A DNA stretch of 64,000 nucleotides from the NCBI RefSeq assembly GCF_001673635.1, contig NZ_LZMH01000043.1, forward strand, positions 62,001-126,000, in the 5' to 3' direction. Position 1 is the first letter of the stretch. Each line of letters begins with the position of its first letter. This document shows positions 42,640-52,029 of the stretch, piece by piece. Source of the stretch: Mycobacterium asiaticum (lineage in GTDB: Bacteria; Actinomycetota; Actinomycetes; Mycobacteriales; Mycobacteriaceae). Position numbers and translations under genes: made by a program. The notes under the pieces were generated by a model. It did not search any database and was not told the DNA's origin. It worked only from the letters and a program-made list of their open reading frames with translations.

Positions 42640-43533
42640 ATGGCGATAGGACTAGTTGCTGAACCCTGCGTCCTTTGGTCTGGCTTCGATCCTTCTATCG
42701 TGGCCAGAAGCTACGCCCAATTCGCCGGCATCCTGGCGGGCTTCGCTTTCGTCGTCATCAATCTCGTGCTGGACCGTGCCTATCGCCGTCGTGGCGATAG
42801 TCGTGTGCTCGATCCGCGCGAGTCCGCGCACGAAACCCAGATAGGGATCGCGCTGGTGTGCGCGTTCCTGGGGCTGGTTCTGACCACCCTGCGCTACAGC
42901 CTGCTCGCCGGCGAGAGCGGATGTGCCCTCACCGAAGGCCGAGCCGGGTCCGCGGCGGTGCTGGCGGCGGTATCGCTGGCAGCCTCCCTCTACACCTTGC
43001 TGTACGCCATCGTGCAGTTCTTCTCGGGTACGTCGGCCCTCCTCGTCAGACACTGTGTCTTCATCCTCGCCGTCATCGCTCCAGCGCTGGCCGTGGCGTT
43101 CGTCGCACAGACACTCGCGCATCTCGCACTGGCACTAGGCAACCCAGAAACACGGCAGCCCCTGCAACCGCTCTGGGACCAGGCCAATCACCTCTCGACC
43201 CTGATACCGGTGGCACTCATCGGCATTAGTGCCGTCATGTGGGTGATCGGGATCAAACGGAGGCGTTCCGAAGCACCGGTGAGCGGCCTAGCCCAACACT
43301 TCCAGTCATCGGTCCCGTACACGACGATCGCGCTCGCTATCGCCGTGACCATGCGCTCGGTCGCATTGCTCGGATATGCCAATCCGGCCGGACACATCTC
43401 GCCGACCGAAGCCTGGGTGTGGGTAGGCCTGCTCGCGGCTACGTTGCTGCTTCAGGGCGCGGCCCTGTCGTTCCAGCGTGGCGTAGAGGTCCCATTCACC
43501 GGATCATCGATGGTGCCCGAAAAGGCAACGTAG
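42640..43533 (+). CDS. Multi-pass membrane protein of unknown function
   Basis: A 297-residue protein with about seven hydrophobic segments: YAQFAGILAGFAFVVINLVL, IGIALVCAFLGLVLTTL, an Ala/Leu-rich pair near 105-145, VIAPALAVAFVAQTLAHLALAL, LIPVALIGISAVMWVIG and two at the C-terminus. A charged loop (DRAYRRRGDSR) follows the first helix. I do not recognise a family. It is flanked by converging genes, so it is probably a single transcript. Confidence 0.65.
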   Translation: MAIGLVAEPCVLWSGFDPSIVARSYAQFAGILAGFAFVVINLVLDRAYRRRGDSRVLDPRESAHETQIGIALVCAFLGLVLTTLRYSLLAGESGCALTEGRAGSAAVLAAVSLAASLYTLLYAIVQFFSGTSALLVRHCVFILAVIAPALAVAFVAQTLAHLALALGNPETRQPLQPLWDQANHLSTLIPVALIGISAVMWVIGIKRRRSEAPVSGLAQHFQSSVPYTTIALAIAVTMRSVALLGYANPAGHISPTEAWVWVGLLAATLLLQGAALSFQRGVEVPFTGSSMVPEKAT

Positions 43534-43589
43534 CGAAACGCGCAGTTTGGTGTGGTTAGAAGGATCGGTCGCCTGGGGCACGGACCCGG

Positions 43590-44186
43590 TTACTGAGCGA
43601 CTGCGGGTTCGACGAAGACGCGACCGGCCAATGGGCCCGGTGACTCGTAGAGGGCACCGCCGCTGACAAGGCCGCCGAGATTGATCGGCACGTAGCCGAG
43701 ATCCTTGATGAGCCGTTCGGCCACGGCGTGGGCGTCGTCGTGGTCGCTGGAGTGGAAGAGCACCTTGGGTGACCCGTCAACCAGCGGGCCTTCGTCATAG
43801 CTCGAGAACAGCATGTGGTTGAACGCCTTGACAATGTGCGCGCCCGGCGCGAGGTCAGCGATGACCTCACTCGAGGTTTTTCCGCCGGTGTCGGCGCGGG
43901 TGAAGCCCGGCATGATGATCGGGTTGTTGGTGTCGACGAGGATCTTGCCGGACACGTCCACTCCCGCTAGTGCTGCGGGAATGTTGCTCCAGGCCACCGC
44001 TAGGAACACTACGTCTTGGGCGGCGGCCTCCTGTGGAGTGCCCACGCTGATGCCGAGCGGATCAAATGTCTCTTTCAGTGACTCCGGTCCGCGGCTATTG
44101 CTGACCAGTACGTCGTGACCTGCCTTGGCCAGTTGGGTGCTGACGGCTCGGCCGATCATGCCGGCGCCGATAAATCCGATCTTCAT
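43590..44186 (-). CDS. NADPH/F420-type oxidoreductase (NADP-binding)
   Basis: A 198-residue Rossmann enzyme starting at the ATG at 44186 (MKIGFIGAGMIGRAV). The nucleotide motif GAGMIGRA is followed by SNSRGPESL, a Ser/Arg motif suited to the NADP 2'-phosphate. Next is VAWSNIPAAL, then DTNNPI. It belongs to the NADPH-dependent F420 reductase-like family; F420 use is plausible in mycobacteria but not proven. It is downstream of azoR on the same strand (40-bp gap), so under the same MarR control. Confidence 0.8.
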   Translation of the reverse strand: MKIGFIGAGMIGRAVSTQLAKAGHDVLVSNSRGPESLKETFDPLGISVGTPQEAAAQDVVFLAVAWSNIPAALAGVDVSGKILVDTNNPIIMPGFTRADTGGKTSSEVIADLAPGAHIVKAFNHMLFSSYDEGPLVDGSPKVLFHSSDHDDAHAVAERLIKDLGYVPINLGGLVSGGALYESPGPLAGRVFVEPAVAQ

Positions 44187-44226
44187 TTGGGGTCTTCTTT
44201 CCGTGTGAAGTGACGAGGTGGGCGTG

Positions 44227-44874
44227 TCAGGCGGTGAGGTCGGCGGCAGCCCAAAGCCTGTCGATCTCGGCCAGTGCGTCGGCAAAACTCTTCTCGTGCA
44301 GAGGAATCAGGCCGGCCATGGCGGGGTTGACCGGTGCCATGGTGAGTTCGGCCCTGATGATGCGCGGTACCAGTCCGGTGGGCGAGACGCCATGCACAAT
44401 CCAGTTGCCCGCGTGGTCCCAGCCGTGGCGCGGGGTGCCGGGCCCGTATCCGCCGCCCTGGCTTTCCAGGACCACGAATTCGGTGTCGCCGAGCAGGCCC
44501 GCGCCGGTCGCGGGATCGAACGACAGGCCGCCGGCGACGATGTGATCCACCCATGACTTGACAATGCTGGGGGCGCCGTAGTTGTAGAGCGGCAAGCCCA
44601 GCAAAACCGTGTCGGCCGCCTTGATTTCCTCGACCAAACGCCTTGACAGAGCGAAAGATTCGGCCTGGGCGGGGGTGTGTTGCTCGGCGGGGACGTTGCG
44701 AGCCAATCCACTGACGGCATCGAAGTGCGGTATCGGGTCGGCGGCCAGGTCGCGGTACGTCACCGTCCCGCCGGGGTGGTTTTCAACCCAACGTTGGGCG
44801 GCATACGCGGTCAGCCTGCGACTGACGGATGCATCACCTTGGATCGAGGAGTCGATGTGCAGGAGGTGGCTCAT
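44227..44874 (-). CDS. azoR: FMN-dependent NADH-azoreductase
   Basis: A 215-residue flavodoxin-fold enzyme. The start MSHLLHIDSSIQGDASVSRRL gives the FMN phosphate loop. GLPLYNYGAPSIVKSWVDHI and ESQGGGYG are AzoR motifs, although the usual FN(F/L) after PMYN is altered to NYG. These enzymes reduce quinones and azo compounds with NADH in the cytoplasm. It is the first gene of a two-gene operon and divergent from a MarR regulator across a palindrome, the classical arrangement for quinone-induced azoreductases. Confidence 0.85.
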   Translation of the reverse strand: MSHLLHIDSSIQGDASVSRRLTAYAAQRWVENHPGGTVTYRDLAADPIPHFDAVSGLARNVPAEQHTPAQAESFALSRRLVEEIKAADTVLLGLPLYNYGAPSIVKSWVDHIVAGGLSFDPATGAGLLGDTEFVVLESQGGGYGPGTPRHGWDHAGNWIVHGVSPTGLVPRIIRAELTMAPVNPAMAGLIPLHEKSFADALAEIDRLWAAADLTA

Positions 44875-44913
44875 GTCTGTACCTTTCGGGTCTTACCTAG
44901 CGTGTCACAGATC

Positions 44914-44930
44914 GTTTGTACGTTGCAAAC
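44914..44930. promoter_or_regulatory. Candidate MarR operator (GTTTG-N7-CAAAC)
   Basis: GTTTG and CAAAC frame a 7-bp spacer, with two further symmetric positions. It lies 40 bp upstream of the azoR ATG in the divergent gap. A second half-site GATCGTTTG is at 45003-45011, nearer the MarR gene. Confidence 0.45.
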
Positions 44931-45069
44931 TATCATGACAACGCATGGCGCCGCGTTATTCCCGACCCTCTTGTCCTGAATGTCTGCGGCGACCGCGCCA
45001 ATGATCGTTTGCGACACATCAACTGATCGGAAAGTGGGACTATCAACAACCACCGTTAGTCTTATCGAG

Positions 45070-45552
45070 GTGAGCAATTTGACAGACCGCAATGCTGTTC
45101 AGTCACCGGACAACCTGGTTGGCGTCATCATGGATTACCTGCTTCGGCGCCTACGCGCCGAAGCGGATCGTGGTCTCCTGCCGCATGGGATGAAGAGCCG
45201 GCACGCCATCGCGCTGACACTCCTGCGCGACTTTGGCGAACAGGCTCAGTCGGACCTGCCGCAAGCTTTGGGAATCGATTCCACCGGTGTCGTGGCGCTA
45301 CTAAACAGCCTTGAAGACGAAGGACTCATCGAGCGCCGGCGGTCAGCAGAGGATCGACGCAAGCACAACGTGTCGATCACCAAGGCCGGGCGTCGCCGGC
45401 TCGCGGAGATTGAACGGGTCGCCTCCGTAATCGAAGAACGAGTCCTCGGCCTGAAACCGAAAGAAATCGCTAACCTGCACACACTCCTGTCGAAAGCCAT
45501 GGCGAACGCAGCGCGTCTTGACGAAGTCGCTGCGGGAACAACACGAGTCTGA
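45070..45552 (+). CDS. MarR-family transcriptional regulator
   Basis: A 160-residue winged-helix repressor. It has the MarR recognition core LPQALGIDSTGVVALLNSLEDEGLIERRRSAEDRRKHNVSITKAG, including the DRR wing. GTG at 45070 gives a normal family length; the frame is open from 44980. It is divergent from azoR and probably represses azoR and the downstream oxidoreductase until a quinone, azo dye or similar binds. No conserved sensing Cys is present. Confidence 0.82.
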   Translation: MSNLTDRNAVQSPDNLVGVIMDYLLRRLRAEADRGLLPHGMKSRHAIALTLLRDFGEQAQSDLPQALGIDSTGVVALLNSLEDEGLIERRRSAEDRRKHNVSITKAGRRRLAEIERVASVIEERVLGLKPKEIANLHTLLSKAMANAARLDEVAAGTTRV

Positions 45553-45684
45553 AGTGCGCAAAGTGAATCTACCCCCGCCCAGCAGATCTGCGCGGTGGTT
45601 CTCCCGTCGACTTACGTCGGTAGGCGGCGATGTGTGCAAGGGCCATGTCGAGCGCGAGTTCGAGGGGACCAGCGCTGCGGGGTC

Positions 45685-46449
45685 TCAAGCAAGCATCGGG
45701 TCGATCGCCGACCGCGGCACCAGCACCTGGGCCGCGTCCGGCAACAACGCGCCCTGGTCGAAGAAGAAGATCACCCCATCGTTGACGACCGCGAAATTCT
45801 GGTAGTTGGCGGGGTCATACAGCGCGGTTGCCGAGATCGGCACCGCCGGTGGCGGCGTAGTAGTGGCCGGTTGTCCCGGTTGCGCGGGCGGCGTTGCTGG
45901 CCCGGCCGCTGGCGGCGGCGCCTGCTGCTTTGACAGTTCGGCTTGGACGATCGGCGCGACGACCTTCAGCGGATCGTCGACCCGCCAGAGCGGCGTGTTT
46001 TGTTTGTCGTCAGATTTGGCCGTGTAGAGGATTTCCTTGCGGTAGGTCTGGTCCCAGTTGAACGCCTTGAACGTCGTCTGCGGCTGCGCGCCACCGACGT
46101 TTCGGTTCACCTTGAACACCACCGTTTGCGTGCCACGCGGTGGGATTGCCGAGTTGTACTCCGTCGGCTTGATCTTCAGCTCAGAGTGGGACGCGCCCGA
46201 CTTGGCCGCGTTGACGAACGAGTCGCGTGTCTGGGAGATGAAGTCGGCGATCGGCTGTTGGTTGGGGTAATCCAGCGGGATGCTGATGTCCACGCTGTAG
46301 GCAGGGTCGGAGAGCTGGATCTCGCATGTGCTGCCGGTGCTGCTGCCCTTGAGGTCGGCGCAGTAATCCTTCGGCGCCGCCACCGCCACCGGTGCGACAG
46401 ACGAACCGAAGATGGCCGCGACGACAACGGCAACACTGAACATGCGCAT
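45685..46449 (-). CDS. mpt64: MPT64-type secreted immunogenic protein with Pro-rich insert
   Basis: A 254-residue secreted protein with signal peptide (ending PVAVAAPKDYC). It aligns by eye with M. tuberculosis MPT64 over most of its length: DPAYSVDISIPLDYP, TEYNSAIPPRGTQTVVFKV, TTFKAFNWDQTYRKEI and the C-terminal NYQNFAVVNDGVIFFFDQG and LVPRSAIDPMLA. The middle region differs: about 35 residues rich in Pro/Ala/Thr (QQAPPPAAGPATPPAQPGQ and so on) separate the two halves, where MPT64 has a short loop. An AGGGAGG site lies 9 bases before the ATG at 46449. Confidence 0.9.
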   Translation of the reverse strand: MRMFSVAVVVAAIFGSSVAPVAVAAPKDYCADLKGSSTGSTCEIQLSDPAYSVDISIPLDYPNQQPIADFISQTRDSFVNAAKSGASHSELKIKPTEYNSAIPPRGTQTVVFKVNRNVGGAQPQTTFKAFNWDQTYRKEILYTAKSDDKQNTPLWRVDDPLKVVAPIVQAELSKQQAPPPAAGPATPPAQPGQPATTTPPPAVPISATALYDPANYQNFAVVNDGVIFFFDQGALLPDAAQVLVPRSAIDPMLA

Positions 46450-46551
46450 AAGTGAATCCCTCCCTAGCAAACGCGGCAGCCCCCCGCCGTCACGACACTA
46501 GCGTGCAGCGACCGCGGAACATAAACCGTCGAAGCCGCTAAGGTGCCGTGA

Positions 46552-47484
46552 ATGCTCCATCTGCGGGTGATCGCTCCAACTGAGTCAACCGACTCGGTGC
46601 TCGAAGTCCTTCGCCGCGAGGTGGGGGTGACTCATATCGTCGTCCACCGCGAAGCCGCCCTGGATCCGAGGGGTGACGAGATCACGGCTGACGTCGCGCG
46701 CGAAAGCGCCAACGACGTCATCGACGAACTGAAGGCGCTTGGGCTGAAACGGCAGGGAGCGATCACGCTCGATGTCGTCGACACGGTGGTGTCGACCGCG
46801 GCATATCGCGCCGAGAGGGAAGCCGAAGGCGACCCCGCCGATGCGGTCATCTGGGACGAGTTGGCGGAAAGAACCCGCGAAGAGTCGGCGCTGAACGCCA
46901 CCTACCTATCGTTTCTGTCCCTGGCTTGTCTCATCGCGGCGGTCGGGGTCGTCACCGATTCCCCGGTCACAGTTGTTGGCGCAATGGTGGTGGGCCCGGA
47001 GTTCGGTCCACTTGCCGCGCTCGCGGTAGCGATCGTGCGACGGCGCGGCTACCTTGCGCGGCGCGCGGCGCTGGCGCTGGTGGTCGGTTTCCCCTTGGCT
47101 ATGTGCGTCACGGCGATCACCGTGCTGGGCGGTGAAGCTGTGGGTTGGATCAGGCTGGGCACCATCCGGCAGCTCCATCAAGTTGACTTCATCTTTCAGG
47201 TCGGGCCGCTGTCGTTCGTGGTCGCCCTGCTGGCAGGCGCGGCTGGCATGCTGTCGCTGGTCTCGGCGAAGTCTTCTGCACTGGTCGGCGTTTTCATCTC
47301 GGTGACCACGGTCCCCGCCGCGGGGTTCGCAGTGGTCGCCGCAACCGTGGGCGATTGGCAGATCGCGGAGCAGTCTGCGACCCAACTCGGAGTCAACCTG
47401 GCGGGAATCGTATTGGCCGGGGTGCTTGTCCTCTGGGTCTATCTCCGAACTGGGTCGCGCCGGCGGCCTCAGCGCCGGGGATAG
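46552..47484 (+). CDS. DUF389 membrane protein
   Basis: A 310-residue protein: N-terminal ferredoxin-like cytoplasmic domain (1-110, LHLRVIAPTESTDSVLEVL...) and the DUF389 membrane domain. The latter has the conserved GAMVVGPEFGPLAALAVAIV and about six helices. Function of the family is unknown; no substrate is known. It converges with the UvrA-like gene (16-bp gap). Confidence 0.85.
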   Translation: MLHLRVIAPTESTDSVLEVLRREVGVTHIVVHREAALDPRGDEITADVARESANDVIDELKALGLKRQGAITLDVVDTVVSTAAYRAEREAEGDPADAVIWDELAERTREESALNATYLSFLSLACLIAAVGVVTDSPVTVVGAMVVGPEFGPLAALAVAIVRRRGYLARRAALALVVGFPLAMCVTAITVLGGEAVGWIRLGTIRQLHQVDFIFQVGPLSFVVALLAGAAGMLSLVSAKSSALVGVFISVTTVPAAGFAVVAATVGDWQIAEQSATQLGVNLAGIVLAGVLVLWVYLRTGSRRRPQRRG

Positions 47485-47500
47485 TTACCGTTCGCCTCTG

Positions 47501-50044
47501 TCACGTCCGAGCCGACGCCAATCGCTTCGCGAGATAGGGCGCCGTGCGGCTGGCTTTCGCACTCGCCACCGCATCCGGCGTACCCGCCGCAACGACCTGA
47601 CCGCCATCACTGCCGGCGCCCGGCCCCAGGTCGATCACCCAGTCGGCGCCCGCAACCATGCGCATGTCGTGTTCGGCCACGACGACGGTGTTGCCCGCGT
47701 CGACCAGGCGGTGCAATTGCCCGTCGAGCAGATCCACATCAGCGGGATGCAGCCCGGTAGTCGGCTCGTCAAGGACGTACAGGGTATGCCCCCGACGGGG
47801 TCGCTGCAGCTCGGAGGCGAGTTTGATCCGTTGCGCCTCGCCGCCGGACAGCTCGGTCGCGGGCTGTCCGAGACGGAGATAGCCCAGTCCCACCTCCTGC
47901 AGCGTGGTCAGACTCCGCGCGGCGCCGGCGACGTCGGTAAGGAATTCCGAGGCTTCGTCGACCGTCATCGCGAGCACGTCGGCGATCGTCTTGTCCCGAT
48001 AGCGAACCTCAAGCGTCTCATCGGAGTAGCGCGCACCGTGACACGCCGGGCAGGTGGCGTATGTGCCTGGCAGGAACAACAATTCGACCGACACGAACCC
48101 CTCCCCCTGACACGTCGGGCAGCGACCCTCGGCCACGTTGAAGGAAAACCTGCCCGCGGTCCAACCGCGACGGCGCGCCTTCGGGGTCGCGGCGAACTCG
48201 CGGCGCACGGCGTCGAACAGGCCGGTGTATGTCGCTAGCGTCGAGCGTGGCGTGCGCCCGATCGGGCGCTGATCCACCGACACTAACCGGTTGATCTCCT
48301 CGACCCCCTCGGCCGCCACACCAATGCTGGCGTCGTGATCCAGGTCGACGATCCCGGCGCCGGCTTCGCCGTCGTCCGATTCGGCCGGCTCGGCAGCGCG
48401 TCCGGTGCCGAGATGGTTGTGCACGACATCGCCGAGGACCTTGACCACCAATGTCGACTTGCCCGAACCGGACACTCCGGTGACCGCCGTGTACACACCT
48501 AATGGCAGTTCCACGTTGAGGTGGCGCAGGTTGTGAAAGTTGATGCCTTGTAACCGAAGTCGCCCGGTCGGCTGGCGGGGCTGACGCGACGGCGGCTCGT
48601 CCCGGTCGAAAAGATAGCAGCGAGTGATCGACCCCTCGATGTCGGCGAGACCCGACACCGGCCCGCTGTAGAGGATGTCCCCGCCAAGCTCGCCGGCCCC
48701 GGGTCCGACGTCGACGATCCAGTCCGCCCGACGCACCACGTCCATGTCGTGCTCGACCACAAATATCGAATTGCCAGCTCGCCGTAGGCGATCCAGCACG
48801 TCGAGTAGCGGTTCGGCGTCCGCGGGGTGCAATCCAGCCGATGGCTCGTCGAGCACATAGAGCACGCCGAACAAGCCGGCTCGCAGTTGCGTGGCCAGCC
48901 GCAGCCGCTGCAATTCTCCCGGTGACACCGTCGGAGTGCGGCGACTGAGTGTGAGATAGCCGAGGCCGAGATCGATGAGTACCTGCAGGCGCGCGACGAG
49001 GTCCGCGGCGATCATGGTGGCAACTTCCGTCCGCTCACCGGATTCCGTCGACTCGTAAGCTGGCGCAGCATCGGTCCGAGAAGCAGTCGGGCGCAACATG
49101 TCAGCGAGGTCAGCCAACGGCATCGCCGCGTACTCGGCGATGGTGCGCCCGGCGAAAGTCACCTTCAGCGCCTCCGGCCGCAGCCCGGAGCCCTCACACA
49201 GCGGGCAATCGGCGCTTTCGACGAATTGCAACACGCGACGGCGCATCATCGCGCTGTGGGAGTTCGCCAATGTGTGACGGACATGGCGCTCGGCGCTGGA
49301 AAACGTGCCGTTGTAGTAATAATCCGCCTGCACCGGATGCTGGGTCGGATCGATCTCGACAGTCGGCTGCTCATCGGTGAACAAGATCCAATTGCGTTGC
49401 CGTTTAGGGAGTTTGCGCCATGGCTTGTCGATGTCATACCCGAGCGTGATCAGGATGTCGCGCAGGTTCTGCCCCTGCCAGGCCCCCGGCCACGCTGCGA
49501 CGGCGCCTTGACGGATGGTCAACGACGGGTCCGGCACCAGTGTCTCTTCGGTCACCCGGTGGATGCGTCCGAGCCCGTGACACTCTGGACACGCTCCGAC
49601 CGCGGTGTTCGGGGAGAAGGCGTCGGAATCCAGTCGTTCCGTGGCGCCGGGCGGGTAGGTACCGGCGCGAGAGAACAGCATCCGCAGCAGGTTCGACAGG
49701 GTGGTGACGGTGCCGACCGTCGACCGCGACGTCGCCGAGCCCCGGCGCTGCTGCAATGCGACGGCGGGCGGTAGCCCGGTGATGTCATCGACTTTCGGCG
49801 CGCCGGCTGGCAATAGCAGGCGACGCGCGTACGGTGCCACGGATTCGAAGTAGCGGCGCTGCGCCTCGGCATAGATGGTGCCGAAGGCCAACGACGATTT
49901 GCCCGATCCGGAGATGCCGGTGAACGCGACCAGCGCATCACGCGGCGCTGCGACGTCGACACCCCGCAGGTTGTGGACCCGGGTGCCGTAGACACGCACG
50001 CAAGGGTCGATGTCGTCCGCGCTTCGGTAGGACATTTCCGTCAT
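47501..50044 (-). CDS. UvrA paralogue (excinuclease ABC subunit A-like)
   Basis: An 847-residue protein with two ABC ATPase units: Walker A GISGSGKSS and GVSGSGKST. Zinc motifs are CPECHGLG, CPLCEGSG and CPTCQGEGF with CPACHG. The second signature LSGGEAQR is intact; the first is degenerate (SPGELQR). It is shorter than canonical UvrA (about 950) because the insertion/UvrB-binding region is reduced. Such paralogues are linked to drug or DNA-adduct tolerance and do not always support repair. Start: ATG at 50044; the frame is open upstream. Confidence 0.87.
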   Translation of the reverse strand: MTEMSYRSADDIDPCVRVYGTRVHNLRGVDVAAPRDALVAFTGISGSGKSSLAFGTIYAEAQRRYFESVAPYARRLLLPAGAPKVDDITGLPPAVALQQRRGSATSRSTVGTVTTLSNLLRMLFSRAGTYPPGATERLDSDAFSPNTAVGACPECHGLGRIHRVTEETLVPDPSLTIRQGAVAAWPGAWQGQNLRDILITLGYDIDKPWRKLPKRQRNWILFTDEQPTVEIDPTQHPVQADYYYNGTFSSAERHVRHTLANSHSAMMRRRVLQFVESADCPLCEGSGLRPEALKVTFAGRTIAEYAAMPLADLADMLRPTASRTDAAPAYESTESGERTEVATMIAADLVARLQVLIDLGLGYLTLSRRTPTVSPGELQRLRLATQLRAGLFGVLYVLDEPSAGLHPADAEPLLDVLDRLRRAGNSIFVVEHDMDVVRRADWIVDVGPGAGELGGDILYSGPVSGLADIEGSITRCYLFDRDEPPSRQPRQPTGRLRLQGINFHNLRHLNVELPLGVYTAVTGVSGSGKSTLVVKVLGDVVHNHLGTGRAAEPAESDDGEAGAGIVDLDHDASIGVAAEGVEEINRLVSVDQRPIGRTPRSTLATYTGLFDAVRREFAATPKARRRGWTAGRFSFNVAEGRCPTCQGEGFVSVELLFLPGTYATCPACHGARYSDETLEVRYRDKTIADVLAMTVDEASEFLTDVAGAARSLTTLQEVGLGYLRLGQPATELSGGEAQRIKLASELQRPRRGHTLYVLDEPTTGLHPADVDLLDGQLHRLVDAGNTVVVAEHDMRMVAGADWVIDLGPGAGSDGGQVVAAGTPDAVASAKASRTAPYLAKRLASART

Positions 50045-50086
50045 AGCGCTCAGACGAGTACCCGCGCCGCAGCCACGCAAGCATGG

Positions 50087-50812
50087 CTAGTTCTTGATGG
50101 AGACCCGTCTCCGCAGGGGCGACGCCAGCACAGCCGCAGCCGCACTGGTCAGTGCCGCCGCCGACGGCTTCGGCGACCAGCGCAACGCGGACACTGCCCA
50201 GCCGAGCGGCTTGTCGAGCTGCGGATCCGAACCGTTGTGGTTGCTGACCGTCTGCGATTGATCCGTCGACTCGCCAAAGATGTCAAGGATCGCCGGCAAG
50301 AACGCCCTCATGTCCTGGGGCCCCCTACTCGTGACGAGATTGCCGTCACGCACGACCTCGCGGTCAAGCCAGGTGGCGCCGGCGTTCACCAGGTCGTCAC
50401 GGATCCCCGGCCACGAGGTCAGGGTCCGCCCATCGAGCAATCCTGCCGACGCAAGCACCCACGGCCCGTGACACAACGTGGCGATCGGCTTTCCAGCCTG
50501 GTCGAACGCGCGGACAAATTCCCGGGCCGCCGCCGACTGCCGCAACAGGTCGGGGTTGATAAAGCCGCCGGGAAGCAGCAATCCGTCGTAGGCGCCGGGG
50601 TCGGCGTCGGTGACAACCTTGTCCACACCGACCCGCGTGGCCGGCATGTGCAGGTTCACTCCCCGTATCCGTCCGTGCCGCAGGGAAATGACGTCGACCT
50701 TCGCGCCGGCAAGTTGCAACGCGCGCATCGGGATCGTCAACTCGACTTTCTCGAAGCCATCAGCCGCCAGAGCGGCGATTTTTCGTCCTGACAGGCGACG
50801 CACGTTGGGCAT
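50087..50812 (-). CDS. DJ-1/PfpI-family protein
   Basis: A 241-residue cytoplasmic protein. Residues 10-185 are the PfpI fold with Glu in GFEKVELTIP, the nucleophile elbow ATLCHGPW (Cys) and LLPGGFINPD. These are the residues of PfpI/YhbO-type enzymes (protease/deglycase claims in the family vary). The C-terminal 55 residues are an extra Ala/Ser-rich tail with a basic end. A GAGGAAG ribosome site precedes the ATG. It lies 42 bp upstream of the UvrA-like gene on the same strand and may be a joint stress operon. Confidence 0.85.
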   Translation of the reverse strand: MPNVRRLSGRKIAALAADGFEKVELTIPMRALQLAGAKVDVISLRHGRIRGVNLHMPATRVGVDKVVTDADPGAYDGLLLPGGFINPDLLRQSAAAREFVRAFDQAGKPIATLCHGPWVLASAGLLDGRTLTSWPGIRDDLVNAGATWLDREVVRDGNLVTSRGPQDMRAFLPAILDIFGESTDQSQTVSNHNGSDPQLDKPLGWAVSALRWSPKPSAAALTSAAAAVLASPLRRRVSIKN

Positions 50813-50947
50813 GGCTTCCTCGCTTCACTCGTGGCCCCATAGCGGGCCGACGGCTGACCAATCCGTCCACGCGTACCCACATACGACGAGTGCACACATG
50901 CTCCAACTTGGGCGACGTTTGGCCGCGCGGAGCCCGGGTAGGCGAGG

Positions 50948-52003
50948 ATGATGCCAGGCGAACCAATGTCAATCTTGCTGATCGCCGATCCCGGAGCGCC
51001 CACGGCGATTGCCGAACGCCTGTCCGGTTGGCTAGGGGCGGCGCTCACGGACGGGGCCGCGGCAGGCGACAAGTGGGAAGTGTCTGTGCGTCGTCACGCC
51101 TACCCAATCGACGAGCATGCCGAAGTATCGGAGGTGGTCGGCACCATCGACCCGAGTGGTGAATCGGAGGACATTGTCGTCTATCTGACGGACCTGCCCC
51201 GACGCCAGGGGACCACCCCGGTGATAGCCGACATCAGCATGTCTGGCCGACTCGGAGTGATTTCCATTCCCTGCGTCGGTGGTGTGTTCATCGACCGCCG
51301 GGTGGCGAACCTGGCGCAGACCATCGTGGCCGAGGTAACGGGTGAGTCGGACAAGTGCAATCCGTCGGTGAAGAGGCTCACGCGGACGCAGGACCACGAC
51401 GTTGTCCGCTACGTCGGGCCGAGAACTCTGTCACGTCTGCGACTGCTGGCGGGGATGGTTTACGCGAATCGCCCGTGGCGACTGGTTACCGGCATGTCCA
51501 AGGTGATGATGGCGGCATTCGCCACGGGCGCAGTAAGCCTCGCGTATCCGACGATGTGGCAGCTGTCGGACACCATGGGCCGCTGGCGATTGAGCACGGC
51601 GACGATTTTGGCGAGTACAGCGTTGATCGCCTGGCTCATCATCGAACACAAATTATGGGAACGCCCGCACTCACCTGACGAACGTGAACGCGCGGCGCTA
51701 TACAACGCATCTACTGTCGTCACGCTGTTGATCGGTGTCGTGATCTTCCACGCTGCGTTGTTTCTCCTGCTGCTGGTGACAGCCTGGTGGACGCTCCCTC
51801 CGCAATTGGTCGCCAAGAACATTGGCCACCCTGTCAGCCTCCCGACCCTGTTGTTCATGGCCTGGCTCGTGGCGGCGGTCGCCACGTTGGGCGGTGCCCT
51901 GGGATCGGGGATGGAGGACGACGACGCCGTGAAGGCGGCGGCATACGGTATTCGACAAAGGCAGCGATTCGCACAGGCGAACTCGCGCACACCCGGCAAC
52001 TGA
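50948..52003 (+). CDS. Membrane protein with soluble N-terminal domain
   Basis: A 351-residue protein. Residues 1-165 are soluble (strand-turn pattern ILLIADPGAPTAIAERLSGWL, then IVVYLTDLP). They are followed by about five hydrophobic helices (KVMMAAFATGAVSLAYPTMW, ILASTALIAWLII, VVTLLIGVVIFHAALFLLLLVTAWW and two more). The C-terminus is hydrophilic. I recognise the layout from mycobacterial conserved membrane proteins but no function. ATG codons at 50948 and 50966 are both possible. Confidence 0.7.
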   Translation: MMPGEPMSILLIADPGAPTAIAERLSGWLGAALTDGAAAGDKWEVSVRRHAYPIDEHAEVSEVVGTIDPSGESEDIVVYLTDLPRRQGTTPVIADISMSGRLGVISIPCVGGVFIDRRVANLAQTIVAEVTGESDKCNPSVKRLTRTQDHDVVRYVGPRTLSRLRLLAGMVYANRPWRLVTGMSKVMMAAFATGAVSLAYPTMWQLSDTMGRWRLSTATILASTALIAWLIIEHKLWERPHSPDERERAALYNASTVVTLLIGVVIFHAALFLLLLVTAWWTLPPQLVAKNIGHPVSLPTLLFMAWLVAAVATLGGALGSGMEDDDAVKAAAYGIRQRQRFAQANSRTPGN

Positions 52004-52029
52004 GTCGGCCGGGCACCCGCAACCGCGAG

